Part shown: positions 25,306-34,167 of the stretch, piece by piece
Numbering within the stretch: position 1 is the first letter of the stretch
Layout of the letters: each line of letters opens with the position of its first letter
Origin: Myxococcales bacterium
GTDB lineage: Bacteria; Myxococcota_A; Polyangia; Polyangiales; Polyangiaceae
DNA length: 64,000 nt
Direction: 5' to 3'
Assembly: GCA_016706225.1 (NCBI GenBank)
Contig: JADJKB010000021.1
Location: 682,001 to 746,000 of the forward strand
Notes under the pieces: model-generated
Seen by the model: only the letters and a program-made list of their open reading frames with translations
Told to the model about the DNA's origin: nothing
The model's database searches: none
Program-made: the position numbers and the translations under genes

Positions 25306-26091
25306 ATGCAAGATCAGGTCATCGTGATCACGGGGGCGAGCGCCGGCATCGGAGCGGCGCTCGGCGAGCTGGTGGGAAAAAAGGGCGGGATCGCCGTGCT
25401 GATCGCCCGTCGGGAAAAGGAGCTTTCGGAGGTCGCGGCCCGCTCTGGAGCGAACGCCTTGGCCATCGTCGCCGACGTGACGCGGCGGGCGGATGTGCAG
25501 CGAGCGGTCGCCACCGCCCTCGAGCGCTTCGGCAAGATTGACGTCTGGGTGAACAACGCGGGCCGAGGGATCACGCGGAATGTTTCGGAGCTCACCGATG
25601 AAGACCTCGACGAGATGATCCTGGTCAACGTCAAGTCGGCGCTCTACGGCATGCAGGCCGTCCTGCCTCATTTCCAGCAGCGCGGCCGCGGGCAGATCAT
25701 CAACGTCTCGTCCATGCTCGGGCGGGTGCCGTTCGCCCCGTTTCGCTCGGCCTACTCGGCGGCGAAACACGCGCTGAATTCGCTGACCGCGAACCTGCGC
25801 ATGGAGCTCCGGGCAGAGTATCCCGACGTGCAGGTCTCATCGGTCCACCCGGGGGTCGTCGCGACGGGGTTTGGCCTGGCCTCGCGACACGGCGGGGTCG
25901 ATTCGCGCAAGCTCCCTGGCGCGCAGACCGCCGAAGAGGTCGCGGCCGTGATCGCGTCGACCATCGAGTCCCGACGCGCGGACGTCTACACCCGCCCGGG
26001 TGCAGAGCAGATGGTCGCGGCATACTACGCCCACGAGGACATGGGGCAGGCAGAACGGGAGCCTCCGTTCAACTTTGCACCTCCGAGGTGA
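25306..26091 (+). CDS. Classical short-chain dehydrogenase/reductase
   Basis: The 261-residue protein has cofactor motif TGASAGIG (9-16), NNAG (83-86) and the catalytic set S135/S136, Y150 and K154 (SAYSAAK). R35 and R36 after the second strand (LIARREKEL) favour NADP(H). It lies 140 bp after carH on the same strand with no overlap, so it need not belong to the light regulon. Substrate cannot be read from sequence; family members act on alcohols, ketones, sterols or sugars. The C-terminus (DMGQAEREPP) is short and typical of bacterial SDRs. Confidence 0.92.
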   Translation: MQDQVIVITGASAGIGAALGELVGKKGGIAVLIARREKELSEVAARSGANALAIVADVTRRADVQRAVATALERFGKIDVWVNNAGRGITRNVSELTDEDLDEMILVNVKSALYGMQAVLPHFQQRGRGQIINVSSMLGRVPFAPFRSAYSAAKHALNSLTANLRMELRAEYPDVQVSSVHPGVVATGFGLASRHGGVDSRKLPGAQTAEEVAAVIASTIESRRADVYTRPGAEQMVAAYYAHEDMGQAEREPPFNFAPPR

Positions 26092-26346
26092 GCCCCCGCG
26101 CGGGATCGAGCGGCCCTGAACCCGCGCTCCTTTCGAGGTCAGCGACTCGCCGGTGAGGCAAGCAGGCCTGAAAACGCGATCCCGGCCGCGGCCCCGGTCA
26201 GAGTGCTGCCGAGCAAGCCCCGCGTAGTACGTTCCGGTGGCCAATCGGAGCTCGACCACGACTTGATTGGGTGCGCGCTGGCGCACTGAGCGAGTGTTTC
26301 CCAAGAGAACACACAACTCGCGGCTACCGCCATCCGACCTGGCGGC

Positions 26347-27387
26347 ATGGATGTATCTCGCGCAGGTCGCCGCAACGTCACGCCCGAACCCGGTCCCTCT
26401 TCGACTCCACCCCTCCGCCGCGCCGTGGCGGCAGGGCGGCCGCTCCTCGTCGATCGCGCCGGCGAACTCAGCGCGAAGTGGCGAAAGCCGGTGGCGTCGG
26501 CGGCCGTGCGAGTGCTGGCTCGGCCCAACCCGGAGAGCCAGCTGCGAGCTCGCCTGGACCGCTTCTACTCCGAGATGCGTGCGCCCTATCTGGTTGGCGG
26601 TCGCGAGGTGCGCGTCACGCCGCATTTCGCCACGCTGCACGGCCTCGGTGGTACACGGCAAATCGCGGCCCTGGCCAAGATCCGCAAGCTGGTGGGCGCG
26701 GAAAAGTTCCAGGCGCTCGGGCCGAAGCCGGCACGGGCAACGAGCACCCGCGGCAGCGCCTCGGATGTCCACAAGACCGTTCAGGCGATGATCGAGGCCG
26801 GCGGACTCCGCGCGTACGGGTCGATGCCTGCGGCTCAGGCCATCCGACGTCTGATGTGGGACCACGACATTGGGCTGGACTGTCGAGGTTACGCGGGCCA
26901 GGCATTCTTGTACTCGCGCGGCGTGGGAGAGCTGTCGGCAGACAAGCAGCGCTTTGGGCTCGATCCCTCCCAGTTCGTGATGCCCAATCCAGCCTTTCGG
27001 AAGGTGGGGATCGCACAAGCGCGGGCCGGCGACTGGGTTCACTTGGCAGCCGACAAACAGGGACGTGATCACAACGTGATTGTGCGCTCCAATACCACGC
27101 ACAAGTTCGAGGGCCCGCGACTCATGGTCTCGGGTGTGCAGGTTCCGCGAGCCTTCGCCGCGGACGGCTGGCCGCCGGGAGCGACGCCGAGTTTGCGAGT
27201 GATGGAGCTCGACGCTTCGTGGGGCGCCGGGAGTCGCGGCGATCATGGAGGAGTGGAACGTCAAGTCTGGATCCACAACGAGAAGAGCGGTATGTGGGGC
27301 TATTGGCGGCGCGGGGAGCTGCAGATCAGCGCGGGTCCGTATGCCCACGCGCTCGAGGGTGTGTACCGCCCGCGGAGGGAGCCATGA
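26347..27387 (+). CDS. Unknown protein with NlpC/P60-like Cys-His features
   Basis: The 346-residue protein has no signal peptide. Its first 60 residues are basic and Pro/Ala rich. The segment GLDCRGYAGQAFLYSRG (C179) resembles the catalytic-Cys helix of NlpC/P60 peptidases, usually DCSGFV. GDWVHLAA (about 229-236) and GRDHNVIV (H242) resemble the strand carrying the catalytic His. This would make it a papain-like amidase, perhaps acting on peptidoglycan or delivered outside the cell. The match is weak and by eye. The stop overlaps the next gene in ATGA, which encodes a secreted lipoprotein. ATG 26347 is one of several possible starts. Confidence 0.6.
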   Translation: MDVSRAGRRNVTPEPGPSSTPPLRRAVAAGRPLLVDRAGELSAKWRKPVASAAVRVLARPNPESQLRARLDRFYSEMRAPYLVGGREVRVTPHFATLHGLGGTRQIAALAKIRKLVGAEKFQALGPKPARATSTRGSASDVHKTVQAMIEAGGLRAYGSMPAAQAIRRLMWDHDIGLDCRGYAGQAFLYSRGVGELSADKQRFGLDPSQFVMPNPAFRKVGIAQARAGDWVHLAADKQGRDHNVIVRSNTTHKFEGPRLMVSGVQVPRAFAADGWPPGATPSLRVMELDASWGAGSRGDHGGVERQVWIHNEKSGMWGYWRRGELQISAGPYAHALEGVYRPRREP

Positions 27388-28538
27388 GGTTGCGTGCTTT
27401 CCTGTTCGTCGTCGCGTTGGTGGGGCTCGGTGCCGCCACTCCAGTGGCGTGCGGGCGCATACATGCTGTGGACCAGAACGAGGTGGCTCGGCCGATCGTC
27501 GACGTGGAGGCGCCGCCTGCGGCGACCGACGCGGCCGCACCGACCGAAGCGTCGTCTCCGGGCGTGGTGAAGCTGCACCTGCTGGACGACCCCGGTTTCG
27601 TCGTCAACGCCGTCCCGTTTCACGCGCCGACCCGGGATCACGCCGGAGGTACCCTGGCGATCGCCACCCAGGCGGGGATCTACGAGATCGACATCGAGAC
27701 GGGAGCGACGCTGAGACGCGCGGCCCCACCGGTGACGGCGGCGACCTACCGAATCGCGGCAACCCCCTCCGGGGTCATCGCCACGTGGCGCCACAACGAG
27801 ACTCATGTCGCGGTCTTCGATGGCTCGCTCGCCCTCATCGCCACGCATGCGCTCGCTTCCGGCACCGACCCGGGTGTGAGCGCGGACGGAGACCTCGCTG
27901 TGGTCGCCCACAGCTCGAGCGCTGGCGGTTCACCTCGCTTCGAGCTGGCGCGGTTCGAGCTCTCGACCGGCCGCAAGCTATCGAGCCAACGCTTCACGGG
28001 ACAGGTGGGAACGATCAGGGAAAACGGTGCGCACGTCGTGGCCCAACACGGACGCATCTACGCGCTCTCGACGGAGCCTCGCCCCGAATTGCAGGTCTAC
28101 GATCACAAACTGACACGGGTCAGGGTGGTCCCGCTGCCCTGGCATCCAGCGATCCCCGGACTCTTGCCCAACGCGGCAAGTCTATCGGCGGCCGGAGCGG
28201 AGCTCATCGTGACGCTCGGCAATCAAGCCATGACGGTCGAGCCCACCTCGGGCGCGGTGCGAGCGCGCCCCGAGCTCCTGAGCAACACCTGGTCCGACTC
28301 CGTCGCCGTCGACTCCGACGGCCGGGTCCTCCTCGACACGGGTTACCTCGCGGAGAGTGTTGATGGACCCTTCGAGAAACGGGCCGAGCTCGGCAGCAAA
28401 CTCTGGAAGCTGAGCAGCTGGGACGAACCCATGTACGTGGACTCGCCGGTGTCCGCGTTCTTCTGGGGCGGACGTGCCGTGCTGGTCACGAAATTCCCGA
28501 ACGTGAGCCTGATTCGAATCGATGTCGGGCGGAAGTGA
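27384..28538 (+). CDS. Predicted beta-propeller lipoprotein
   Basis: The 384-residue protein starts at ATG 27384, overlapping the upstream stop. The signal sequence ends TPVAC, a likely lipobox. A low-complexity Ala/Thr/Pro linker follows, then repeated beta-strand units resembling WD40 or PQQ blades (GTLAIATQAGIYEIDIET; GDLAVVAHSS; GRIYALSTEPRPELQVYD; DGRVLLDTGYL). No catalytic motif is seen. A scaffold or ligand-binding role at the envelope is likely. Blade-like coding sequence continues in another frame to 28698, which may be the true C-terminus cut off by a frameshift (see findings). Confidence 0.75.
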   Translation: MRLRAFLFVVALVGLGAATPVACGRIHAVDQNEVARPIVDVEAPPAATDAAAPTEASSPGVVKLHLLDDPGFVVNAVPFHAPTRDHAGGTLAIATQAGIYEIDIETGATLRRAAPPVTAATYRIAATPSGVIATWRHNETHVAVFDGSLALIATHALASGTDPGVSADGDLAVVAHSSSAGGSPRFELARFELSTGRKLSSQRFTGQVGTIRENGAHVVAQHGRIYALSTEPRPELQVYDHKLTRVRVVPLPWHPAIPGLLPNAASLSAAGAELIVTLGNQAMTVEPTSGAVRARPELLSNTWSDSVAVDSDGRVLLDTGYLAESVDGPFEKRAELGSKLWKLSSWDEPMYVDSPVSAFFWGGRAVLVTKFPNVSLIRIDVGRK

Positions 28539-28562
28539 CCGCCGCGGAACCCGGCGGCGCGG

Positions 28563-28698
28563 CCATCGCTGTACCGACATCACACCCGCTGAATCGTTGA
28601 AGGGGATCGAGCTCGACGCGGCCGGCCGGCTCTGGCTGGTCGACCCCTTGACCCACCGCGTCCTCGTGCTCGGAGCGAAGCCCCTCGGGCGCGGCTGA
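28563..28698 (+). other. Coding-like fragment after the propeller gene, different frame
   Basis: Read in the frame ending at TGA 28696-28698, this stretch encodes a segment from TPAESLKGIELDAAGRLW through VDPLTHRVLVLGAKP to LGRG. It looks like one NHL/WD-type propeller blade and has no start codon or ribosome-binding site of its own. It begins shortly after the stop of the propeller lipoprotein gene and is one frame away. It could be the lost last blade of that gene after an indel, or a chance resemblance. The MFS gene ends at 28717 on the other strand. Confidence 0.35.
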
Positions 28699-28716
28699 CT
28701 CGGGCGAGCCCGAAGC

Positions 28717-30099
28717 TCAGGTGGCCGGATTTACGAGCCGGCCCTTGGAGGGAAGCAGCAGCGTGCATCCCAACGACAGCACCAGCGACACCAGGAAAAT
28801 ACGTAAGGCAGCGTGGTGCTGGGCGAGCACCGTCACACGGTCGGGGTCGTCGGTCATCACCAGCCCGAGCACCGCAACTCCGGCGATGCCGCCCACGTAG
28901 CGCATGGTCGAGCTCAGCCCCGCCGCCATGCCGCTCATTTCTCGGGGCGCCGCGCTCATTGAAGCCGATTGGGCTGGAGCGGACGCGAGGGCGAGTCCCG
29001 CTCCCAAGAGGATGAGGGAAACGATGAGCGAGCCCGGGGTGTCGAGGGGTCGAACGAGCATCAGCACGACCCCACCAATGCTGGAGAGTGAACCGAGCGC
29101 CGCAATGGGGCGCGAGCCGAACCGGTCAGCGAGCCTCCCGGCCAAGGGTGAGGTCACGACCATGGCCGCCATCATGAACACCAGGAGCCGACCGGTGGCG
29201 CGAGCGTCCATTGCAAAGATGCGCTCGAGGGTGTGCGGAAGCTCGAAGATGAGAGCGTAGAGCGCCAGGTTTTGCAGGGCAATCACCAGACATCCGGCAG
29301 TGAAGACCTTGCGGCTGAAGAGTGAGAAGTCGATCACCGGATCGGACACCCGCCGCTCCCAGCTCACGAACGGGACGAAGCTGACGACACCGAGCACCAC
29401 GAGCAGCGCAGCCGTTTGACCGTGACCACGCAGGCCGAGGACGACCAGCGTGAGGGAGATACCGAGCAGCGCCGAGCCCAGAAGATCGAAGGGCCGCGTT
29501 TCCGCTTGTGCCGGGGCGTGTTTACCCGAGACGCCGACGAAGGCGAGCCCAGCCGAAAGCGCCAGCACGGGCACGTTCGCCAGGAAGATACTCGGCCAAC
29601 CAAAGCGGCGTACGATTTCACCACCCACGATCGGACCCAACGCTGCCGCAAGCGCCATCACCGCGCCGAAAGCGCCGAAGGCCCTGCCCCGCCGCTCGAC
29701 CGGCAGCTCGGTCCTTAGGAGCGCCGCGGCACTCGGAACGACGATCGCCCCGCCCGCAGCCATCAAAACCCGCGCCATCGCGAGCAACGGTACCGACGCA
29801 GCAAAAAAACCCAGACACGCACCGCTGGCCAGCACCCCTTGCCCGAGGGCGAGGGCTCGCCGGTGGCCCAAGCGATCTCCCAGCTTTCCGCCGGGGCTCT
29901 GCAGCACGATGCTCGTCAGCAAGTAACTCGCAACGAGCGCCTGGGTCAGCATCGCCGGGTGGGCATCCAGCTCTCGGCTGATGTTGGGCAGCGCCACCGC
30001 GACCATGGTGGAGTTGAGCGGCATCAGTGCCGCGGCGAGCGCGACCGCTGCGATCAGCCGTCCACTCCCCCCACTGCCTTCGGGGTTGCTCTCAGCCAC
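28717..30099 (-). CDS. MFS transporter (DHA2-like drug efflux type)
   Basis: About 460 residues from GTG 30099, which overlaps the stop of the upstream gene by 8 bp; the longer open frame upstream is antisense-like Ser/Arg-rich sequence. At least twelve TM helices are visible. The first helix carries LNSTMVAVALPNI, the motif of DHA2 multidrug exporters, followed by GDRLGHRRALALG (motif A). Motif C-like LGPIVGGEI follows. It is third in an operon with the split PEP-synthase/rifampicin phosphotransferase-like pair. Together they may form a resistance or natural-product export unit; substrate unknown. Confidence 0.9.
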   Translation of the reverse strand: MAESNPEGSGGSGRLIAAVALAAALMPLNSTMVAVALPNISRELDAHPAMLTQALVASYLLTSIVLQSPGGKLGDRLGHRRALALGQGVLASGACLGFFAASVPLLAMARVLMAAGGAIVVPSAAALLRTELPVERRGRAFGAFGAVMALAAALGPIVGGEIVRRFGWPSIFLANVPVLALSAGLAFVGVSGKHAPAQAETRPFDLLGSALLGISLTLVVLGLRGHGQTAALLVVLGVVSFVPFVSWERRVSDPVIDFSLFSRKVFTAGCLVIALQNLALYALIFELPHTLERIFAMDARATGRLLVFMMAAMVVTSPLAGRLADRFGSRPIAALGSLSSIGGVVLMLVRPLDTPGSLIVSLILLGAGLALASAPAQSASMSAAPREMSGMAAGLSSTMRYVGGIAGVAVLGLVMTDDPDRVTVLAQHHAALRIFLVSLVLSLGCTLLLPSKGRLVNPAT

Positions 30100-30898
30100 T
30101 CGTGATCGCTCGCCGTTGCAGCAGATGGAGCTTTCCGCTCGTGAAAGCCCACTCGAGATCTTGGGTACCGCCGAAGTGGTTCTCACACTCCGTGGCGAGG
30201 GAGTCGAGCTCACCGAGCTCGCGGTCGTCGAGGCAGAGCACGTTCGCGTGCTCGGGCTCTACCGCTTCTTCTCGAGTGCCTCCGTGCTCGTTCCAGACGA
30301 TCTTCAGATCTTTGTCGCCGACCCTGCGCTCGAGCACGGCGCCACCGCGGGCCACACGGAAATAGTCAGGCGTCACGATCCCCTGGACGACCACTTCGCC
30401 CAAACCGTAGCTGGCTTCGATGACGCGCTCGTCGGCCGCCGTGACAGGGTTCTTCGTAAACAAGACCCCGGCACGATCCGCCGGGACCTGGACCTGCACG
30501 ACCACCGCCATCATCGGACGGCTCGGCAGGCCGAGCTTCTGCCGATACCCGAGCGCCGCTTCGGTCGCGCCGGATGCGTGGACCTCGCGGAACGCCGAGA
30601 CCAGAGCGTCGGCCCGCCGCACGTTGAGCACGGTCGCGTGTTGGCCAGCGAAGCTCGCGCCCTCACCATCTTCACCAATCGCGCTCGAACGAACGGCGAC
30701 AGCCGGACCGAGGGCCGCGAAGATCCCCAACAACCTCTCCAGCGTCGGCCCGTGATTGGCCAAGACCCGCTCCACAGCCTCCGCTGACAAGGCAAACCCC
30801 GCCGGCACCGGCAGGCCCGCCTGCCACGCTCGGGCTAGCTGGGCCGCCTTGCCGCCGTAGGCCTCTGCGGGCACGTCGTCGTCGAAGTTTGCGATCAT
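30092..30898 (-). CDS. PEP synthase/RPH-type ATP-grasp domain protein
   Basis: The 268-residue protein corresponds to the N-terminal ATP-binding domain of PEP synthase, pyruvate phosphate dikinase and rifampicin phosphotransferase (RPH). AYGGKAAQLARAWQAGLPVPAGFAL (by position, 13-37) is the N-terminal block; AVRSSAIGEDGEGASFAGQ and GVLFTKNPVTA are nucleotide-binding segments, and LEWAFTSGKLHLLQRRA closes the domain. It has no swivelling His or substrate domain. Those are in the gene just upstream (30915-32606), 16 bp away. The two proteins probably act as a complex. The MFS gene downstream overlaps by 8 bp. Confidence 0.88.
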   Translation of the reverse strand: MIANFDDDVPAEAYGGKAAQLARAWQAGLPVPAGFALSAEAVERVLANHGPTLERLLGIFAALGPAVAVRSSAIGEDGEGASFAGQHATVLNVRRADALVSAFREVHASGATEAALGYRQKLGLPSRPMMAVVVQVQVPADRAGVLFTKNPVTAADERVIEASYGLGEVVVQGIVTPDYFRVARGGAVLERRVGDKDLKIVWNEHGGTREEAVEPEHANVLCLDDRELGELDSLATECENHFGGTQDLEWAFTSGKLHLLQRRAITSG

Positions 30899-30914
30899 GT
30901 TCGTCGATCACCGC

Positions 30915-32606
30915 TCACGCCGGCGCGATGATGGTTACTTCGCCCTTCTCACCGTCCACTCGCACGCGCGCGCCGTCGGGGATGGTGGTCGTAGCCACCC
31001 GCGTTCCCACGACCCCCGGGATCCCGTATTCACGCGCCACGATGGCCGCGTGACAGAGGACTCCGCCCCGATCCGTCACGATTGCACCGAGCAGAGGCAG
31101 CACCACGTTGAAGTACGGCGAGGTGGAACGGGCGACCAGCACGTCACCCTGGCGGATGCGGGTGAACTCGCTCGTGTCGTTCACGACTCGGGCCGTGCCA
31201 TCGTAGCTTCCGCTGTTCACCGAGAGGCCGCGCACCGTGGTCTTGGTGCTGTCGCGATCCGAGTCCTTGAGCAGGTTGGTCAGGATGGCGTCGATGGCTC
31301 TGGTCGCCCGGCGGGCCGGCGCCGGGAACAGATGCGCTGGCGGCGGCGGTGAGGGCGGCTCGTTCAGCCACGGTGGTGCATCCGCCGTCGTCATCGTCGT
31401 GCGCCAGGTGACCCGATCCAGGAGAGCCTCATCGCCAGGGCCCGCTCCGCCCGAGAGCAAGTCTGCGATCTCTTCGTGGGTGAGATCGGTGACGTAGTCG
31501 CGGTCGGCGATCTTTCCGCCGGCCTTCAAGCGGCGCCCAGCCTCCAGAAGTGCGCGACGCGCCAGCCCCGTTCCCCAGGCATCGGAGTAAGCCCCCCGCT
31601 CGTCACGCAAGCGGTTGACGTGCCGCGCTTCGGTCAAGAGCTCGTCGAAGTGCTCGCGGTGCGCCGGCGCCACCCGCTCGCGGAGGGCGCTGAGCCGGGC
31701 CGCGCCCTCGTCTTTCCGCGCGGTCGCGCCGGCGACGGACGCACGAATCCCCCGCACCAGTACGTCCGGCAGCTCGCCGCAGGTTGGATCGGACACGTCG
31801 TAACCGACGGAGCGGTGCCGAACGATTTCCAGGTAGGCCGACGCTCGAGCCCCCACTTCGCCAGCCATCGACACGAGCCCGTCCACGATGACCTGGCCTG
31901 GAGCGTCACTGGCAAGCAGGTCGCGGGCCGCACCACTCTCGCGGATCGCCGCGGCGAGCGCGTCGAGCTCGTCCGCCGCTACACCTTTGGAGATGGGCGA
32001 GCTGCCGCGAAGTAGCTCGACGATCTCTCCGGGTTTTGCGCCAGTCCAGTCGATGACGTGAGCGAGGAAATCGCCCGTCGCAACACTGCTGCCGATCGTG
32101 AAGCGATGGTGCAGGCAGATCATGTCCTCCAAGTGCCCGTTGCAGCGCTTCACATAGGCGGCGAGCTCGGCGTCTGACAATTTTGCCGGGGTGACGCTCT
32201 GGACTGCCAGATGTTTGGCGATCGCGTCCGGCTTGATTTCGCTATCCCAGCGCTCGAGGTCCTCCCGCCAGAGTTTGTTCTCGAAGGCTTCGCGACACAC
32301 GGCGATGCGAGCGCGCATCTTGGGATGCAGGCGCGAAAGCAACCACAGCACCGCGTTCGGCGGCGGCGACGTGGCGCCTTCGGGGGCGCCAAACGGAGCC
32401 GGCTGCATGTAGAAGAACCCGTTCACGATCGCGGGTTTCATGTGCGACAGCAGCAGCCCGAAGCGCGCCGTGCCCTCGGCGAAACCCTTGGGAAACGCGC
32501 GCACGAAGGCGTCCGCGCCAAATGTGGACGCCGGACGCGCAAGGTGTGCGCTCTCCAGCTCCCAGGAACCCGGACCCGGCGCTTCGAACGTTCTTCGTTT
32601 GGGCAT
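30915..32606 (-). CDS. PEP synthase/RPH-like protein with C-terminal swivelling His domain
   Basis: The 563-residue protein starts at ATG 32606, preceded by GAGGGGAAC. The last 90 residues form the phosphohistidine domain: DRGGVLCHAAIVAREYGIPG carries the catalytic His, as in PEP synthase and rifampicin phosphotransferase. The first 450 residues are mainly helical and probably form the substrate domain, comparable in size to the rifampin-binding domain of RPH. The ATP-grasp domain is absent and is encoded by the next gene. It would accept phosphate from the ATP-grasp partner on His and transfer it to an unknown substrate. Usual RPH is one chain of about 870 residues in the order ATP, substrate, His. 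Confidence 0.85.
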   Translation of the reverse strand: MPKRRTFEAPGPGSWELESAHLARPASTFGADAFVRAFPKGFAEGTARFGLLLSHMKPAIVNGFFYMQPAPFGAPEGATSPPPNAVLWLLSRLHPKMRARIAVCREAFENKLWREDLERWDSEIKPDAIAKHLAVQSVTPAKLSDAELAAYVKRCNGHLEDMICLHHRFTIGSSVATGDFLAHVIDWTGAKPGEIVELLRGSSPISKGVAADELDALAAAIRESGAARDLLASDAPGQVIVDGLVSMAGEVGARASAYLEIVRHRSVGYDVSDPTCGELPDVLVRGIRASVAGATARKDEGAARLSALRERVAPAHREHFDELLTEARHVNRLRDERGAYSDAWGTGLARRALLEAGRRLKAGGKIADRDYVTDLTHEEIADLLSGGAGPGDEALLDRVTWRTTMTTADAPPWLNEPPSPPPPAHLFPAPARRATRAIDAILTNLLKDSDRDSTKTTVRGLSVNSGSYDGTARVVNDTSEFTRIRQGDVLVARSTSPYFNVVLPLLGAIVTDRGGVLCHAAIVAREYGIPGVVGTRVATTTIPDGARVRVDGEKGEVTIIAPA

Positions 32607-32773
32607 CCTGTTCCCCTCTGGCAGAACCTCGGAGTCTACCTCGGTCGCCCCACAGTCCGGCCACCAGATTTGTCGCGGTGGGCTCCGACCGCTCCCGCAG
32701 CCCGGGCCTCAGACGTCGGTTCGGCAGCAGTTCTCGTGCCCTACCCGACCGAACGCCGTTCCGACCGGCCCGC

Positions 32774-34016
32774 TCAGGCTTCCCGGACCATGGCCGCGAG
32801 CCGCTCGAGCGCGCGCTCCATCGTGTCGAGGCAGGGACCAAAGGAAAACCGCACGTGATGCCGGAAGCGGGAAGCGCGTGCCGTGCGACGCCCGCCCGGG
32901 TCGACATCGAAGAACTCACCGGGAACGACGATCACCTGGCGCTCGAGCGCACGCTTGAAGAAATCGTGACCGTTGCGGAGGGACTCCGGGCAGCGCGGAG
33001 AGATCACCCCAGATGTAGAACGTTCCCTCCGGCTCGACGTCACAGCGAATGCCAATCTGTTTGAGGCCGGTCAGGAGCCGGGCGCGTTTTTCGCCGAACA
33101 CGCGGTGAATCGCTGCGCACTCGGCGCGCGCGTTGTCGGCGCGCACGAAGCGTTCGGCAGCTCGCTGCAGCGGCCGCGACCCGCCGCCGTCCAGGAACGA
33201 GCCGGCGCTGGCCGCGGCCTCGATCACGCTCTTTGGGCCGACGATCCAGGTGGTACGCCAGCCCGGGTAGCGCCAGTTCTTCGTGAGGCCATCGAACACC
33301 ACCACCGGATCCTCATCGACGTTCTCGACGTACTCGGCGGCGCTCACGATGCGCGGTTCGTCGCCCCAGACGTAGTAGCTGTAGAACTCGTCGACGAGCA
33401 GCGTGCAGTCGAGCTCCCGGGCGGTGCTCACCCAACCGAACAGCTCGTCGCCCTCGATCAGCTTGCCGGTCGGGTTACAAGGATTCGACAGGAGCAATGC
33501 GCCCAGCCCGCGCCCGAGGATCTCGCGGCGCAGCTCCGAAATCGGGAAGCGATACCCCTGCTCCGGATCGAGCAGGATCGGGATCGGTGTGAAGCGGCGA
33601 AAGACGTCGAGCAGCTCTTCGTATGCGGTGTAGTCGGGCAAAAAATGACCGAGATGGACCGGGCCGACCGCCGCACAGGCCCGCATGATGGACACCCGGC
33701 CGCCGCCGGCGATGGCCACGTTCTCGGCGCAGTAGCGCGAGGGCATGCCGCGCCGGAACAGATCGTTGTAGAGACCTGCGACGGCCTCCCGCAGCTCCCA
33801 AAGGCCGGCGACCGGCGCGTACTCCTGGTCGGCAATGTCGATGTCGATGTGACCGACACGCGGGGGTGCACCCTCGAGCGGCCCGGTCTCGGGCATGCCC
33901 TGCCCGAGGTTGCACCAACTCGGATCTTGTTGTGAGTACCCGAGGCGTTGCGCCTCTGCCATCACGTAGATGACACCGGTGCGCGGAACGGGACGAATTG
34001 CGGTGAGTTTGTGCAC
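32774..34016 (-). pseudogene. Class I/II PLP-dependent aminotransferase, frameshifted as sequenced
   Basis: From ATG 34016 the frame encodes a fold-type I aminotransferase: GYSQQDPSWCNLGQGMPE start, SNPCNPTGK, LLVDEFYSYYV and GLTKNWRYPGWR, where K is the PLP lysine. After GTFYIWGDLSALP the frame runs into unrelated sequence. The true C-terminus (ESLRNGHDFFKRALERQ, VIVVPGEFFDVDPGG, HHVRFSFGPCLDTMERALERL) continues in another frame to the stop at 32774. Removing one base from the GGG run at 32988-32990 would restore a full-length protein of about 413 residues. The rest of the protein is intact, so a sequencing error or a very recent mutation is likely. Substrate unknown. Confidence 0.85.
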
Positions 34017-34167
34017 GCTGCTGGCCTCGATTGCCGCGCAAGCTACTTAGCCGGCTGCGATCGGTCAATTCGCCCGTCCCAGCGAGCCGGCGGAGCGCCC
34101 CGACACCGGTCACGAGCCGATCGGCAAATCCGAGCGCGACGGCGCCGCGTGGGAGGCTCGCTCGCAG

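Noticed and set aside
25837..27540. Leftward 567-residue open frame
   Set aside because: Crosses the SDR and NlpC-like genes in antisense; those have motifs and overlapping starts, while this has none.
30092..32606. One frameshifted single-chain rifampicin phosphotransferase
   Set aside because: The His domain comes before the ATP-grasp domain and each gene has proper ends, so a simple frameshift cannot explain the order.
32973..33935. Rightward 320-residue open frame
   Set aside because: Antisense to the aminotransferase.
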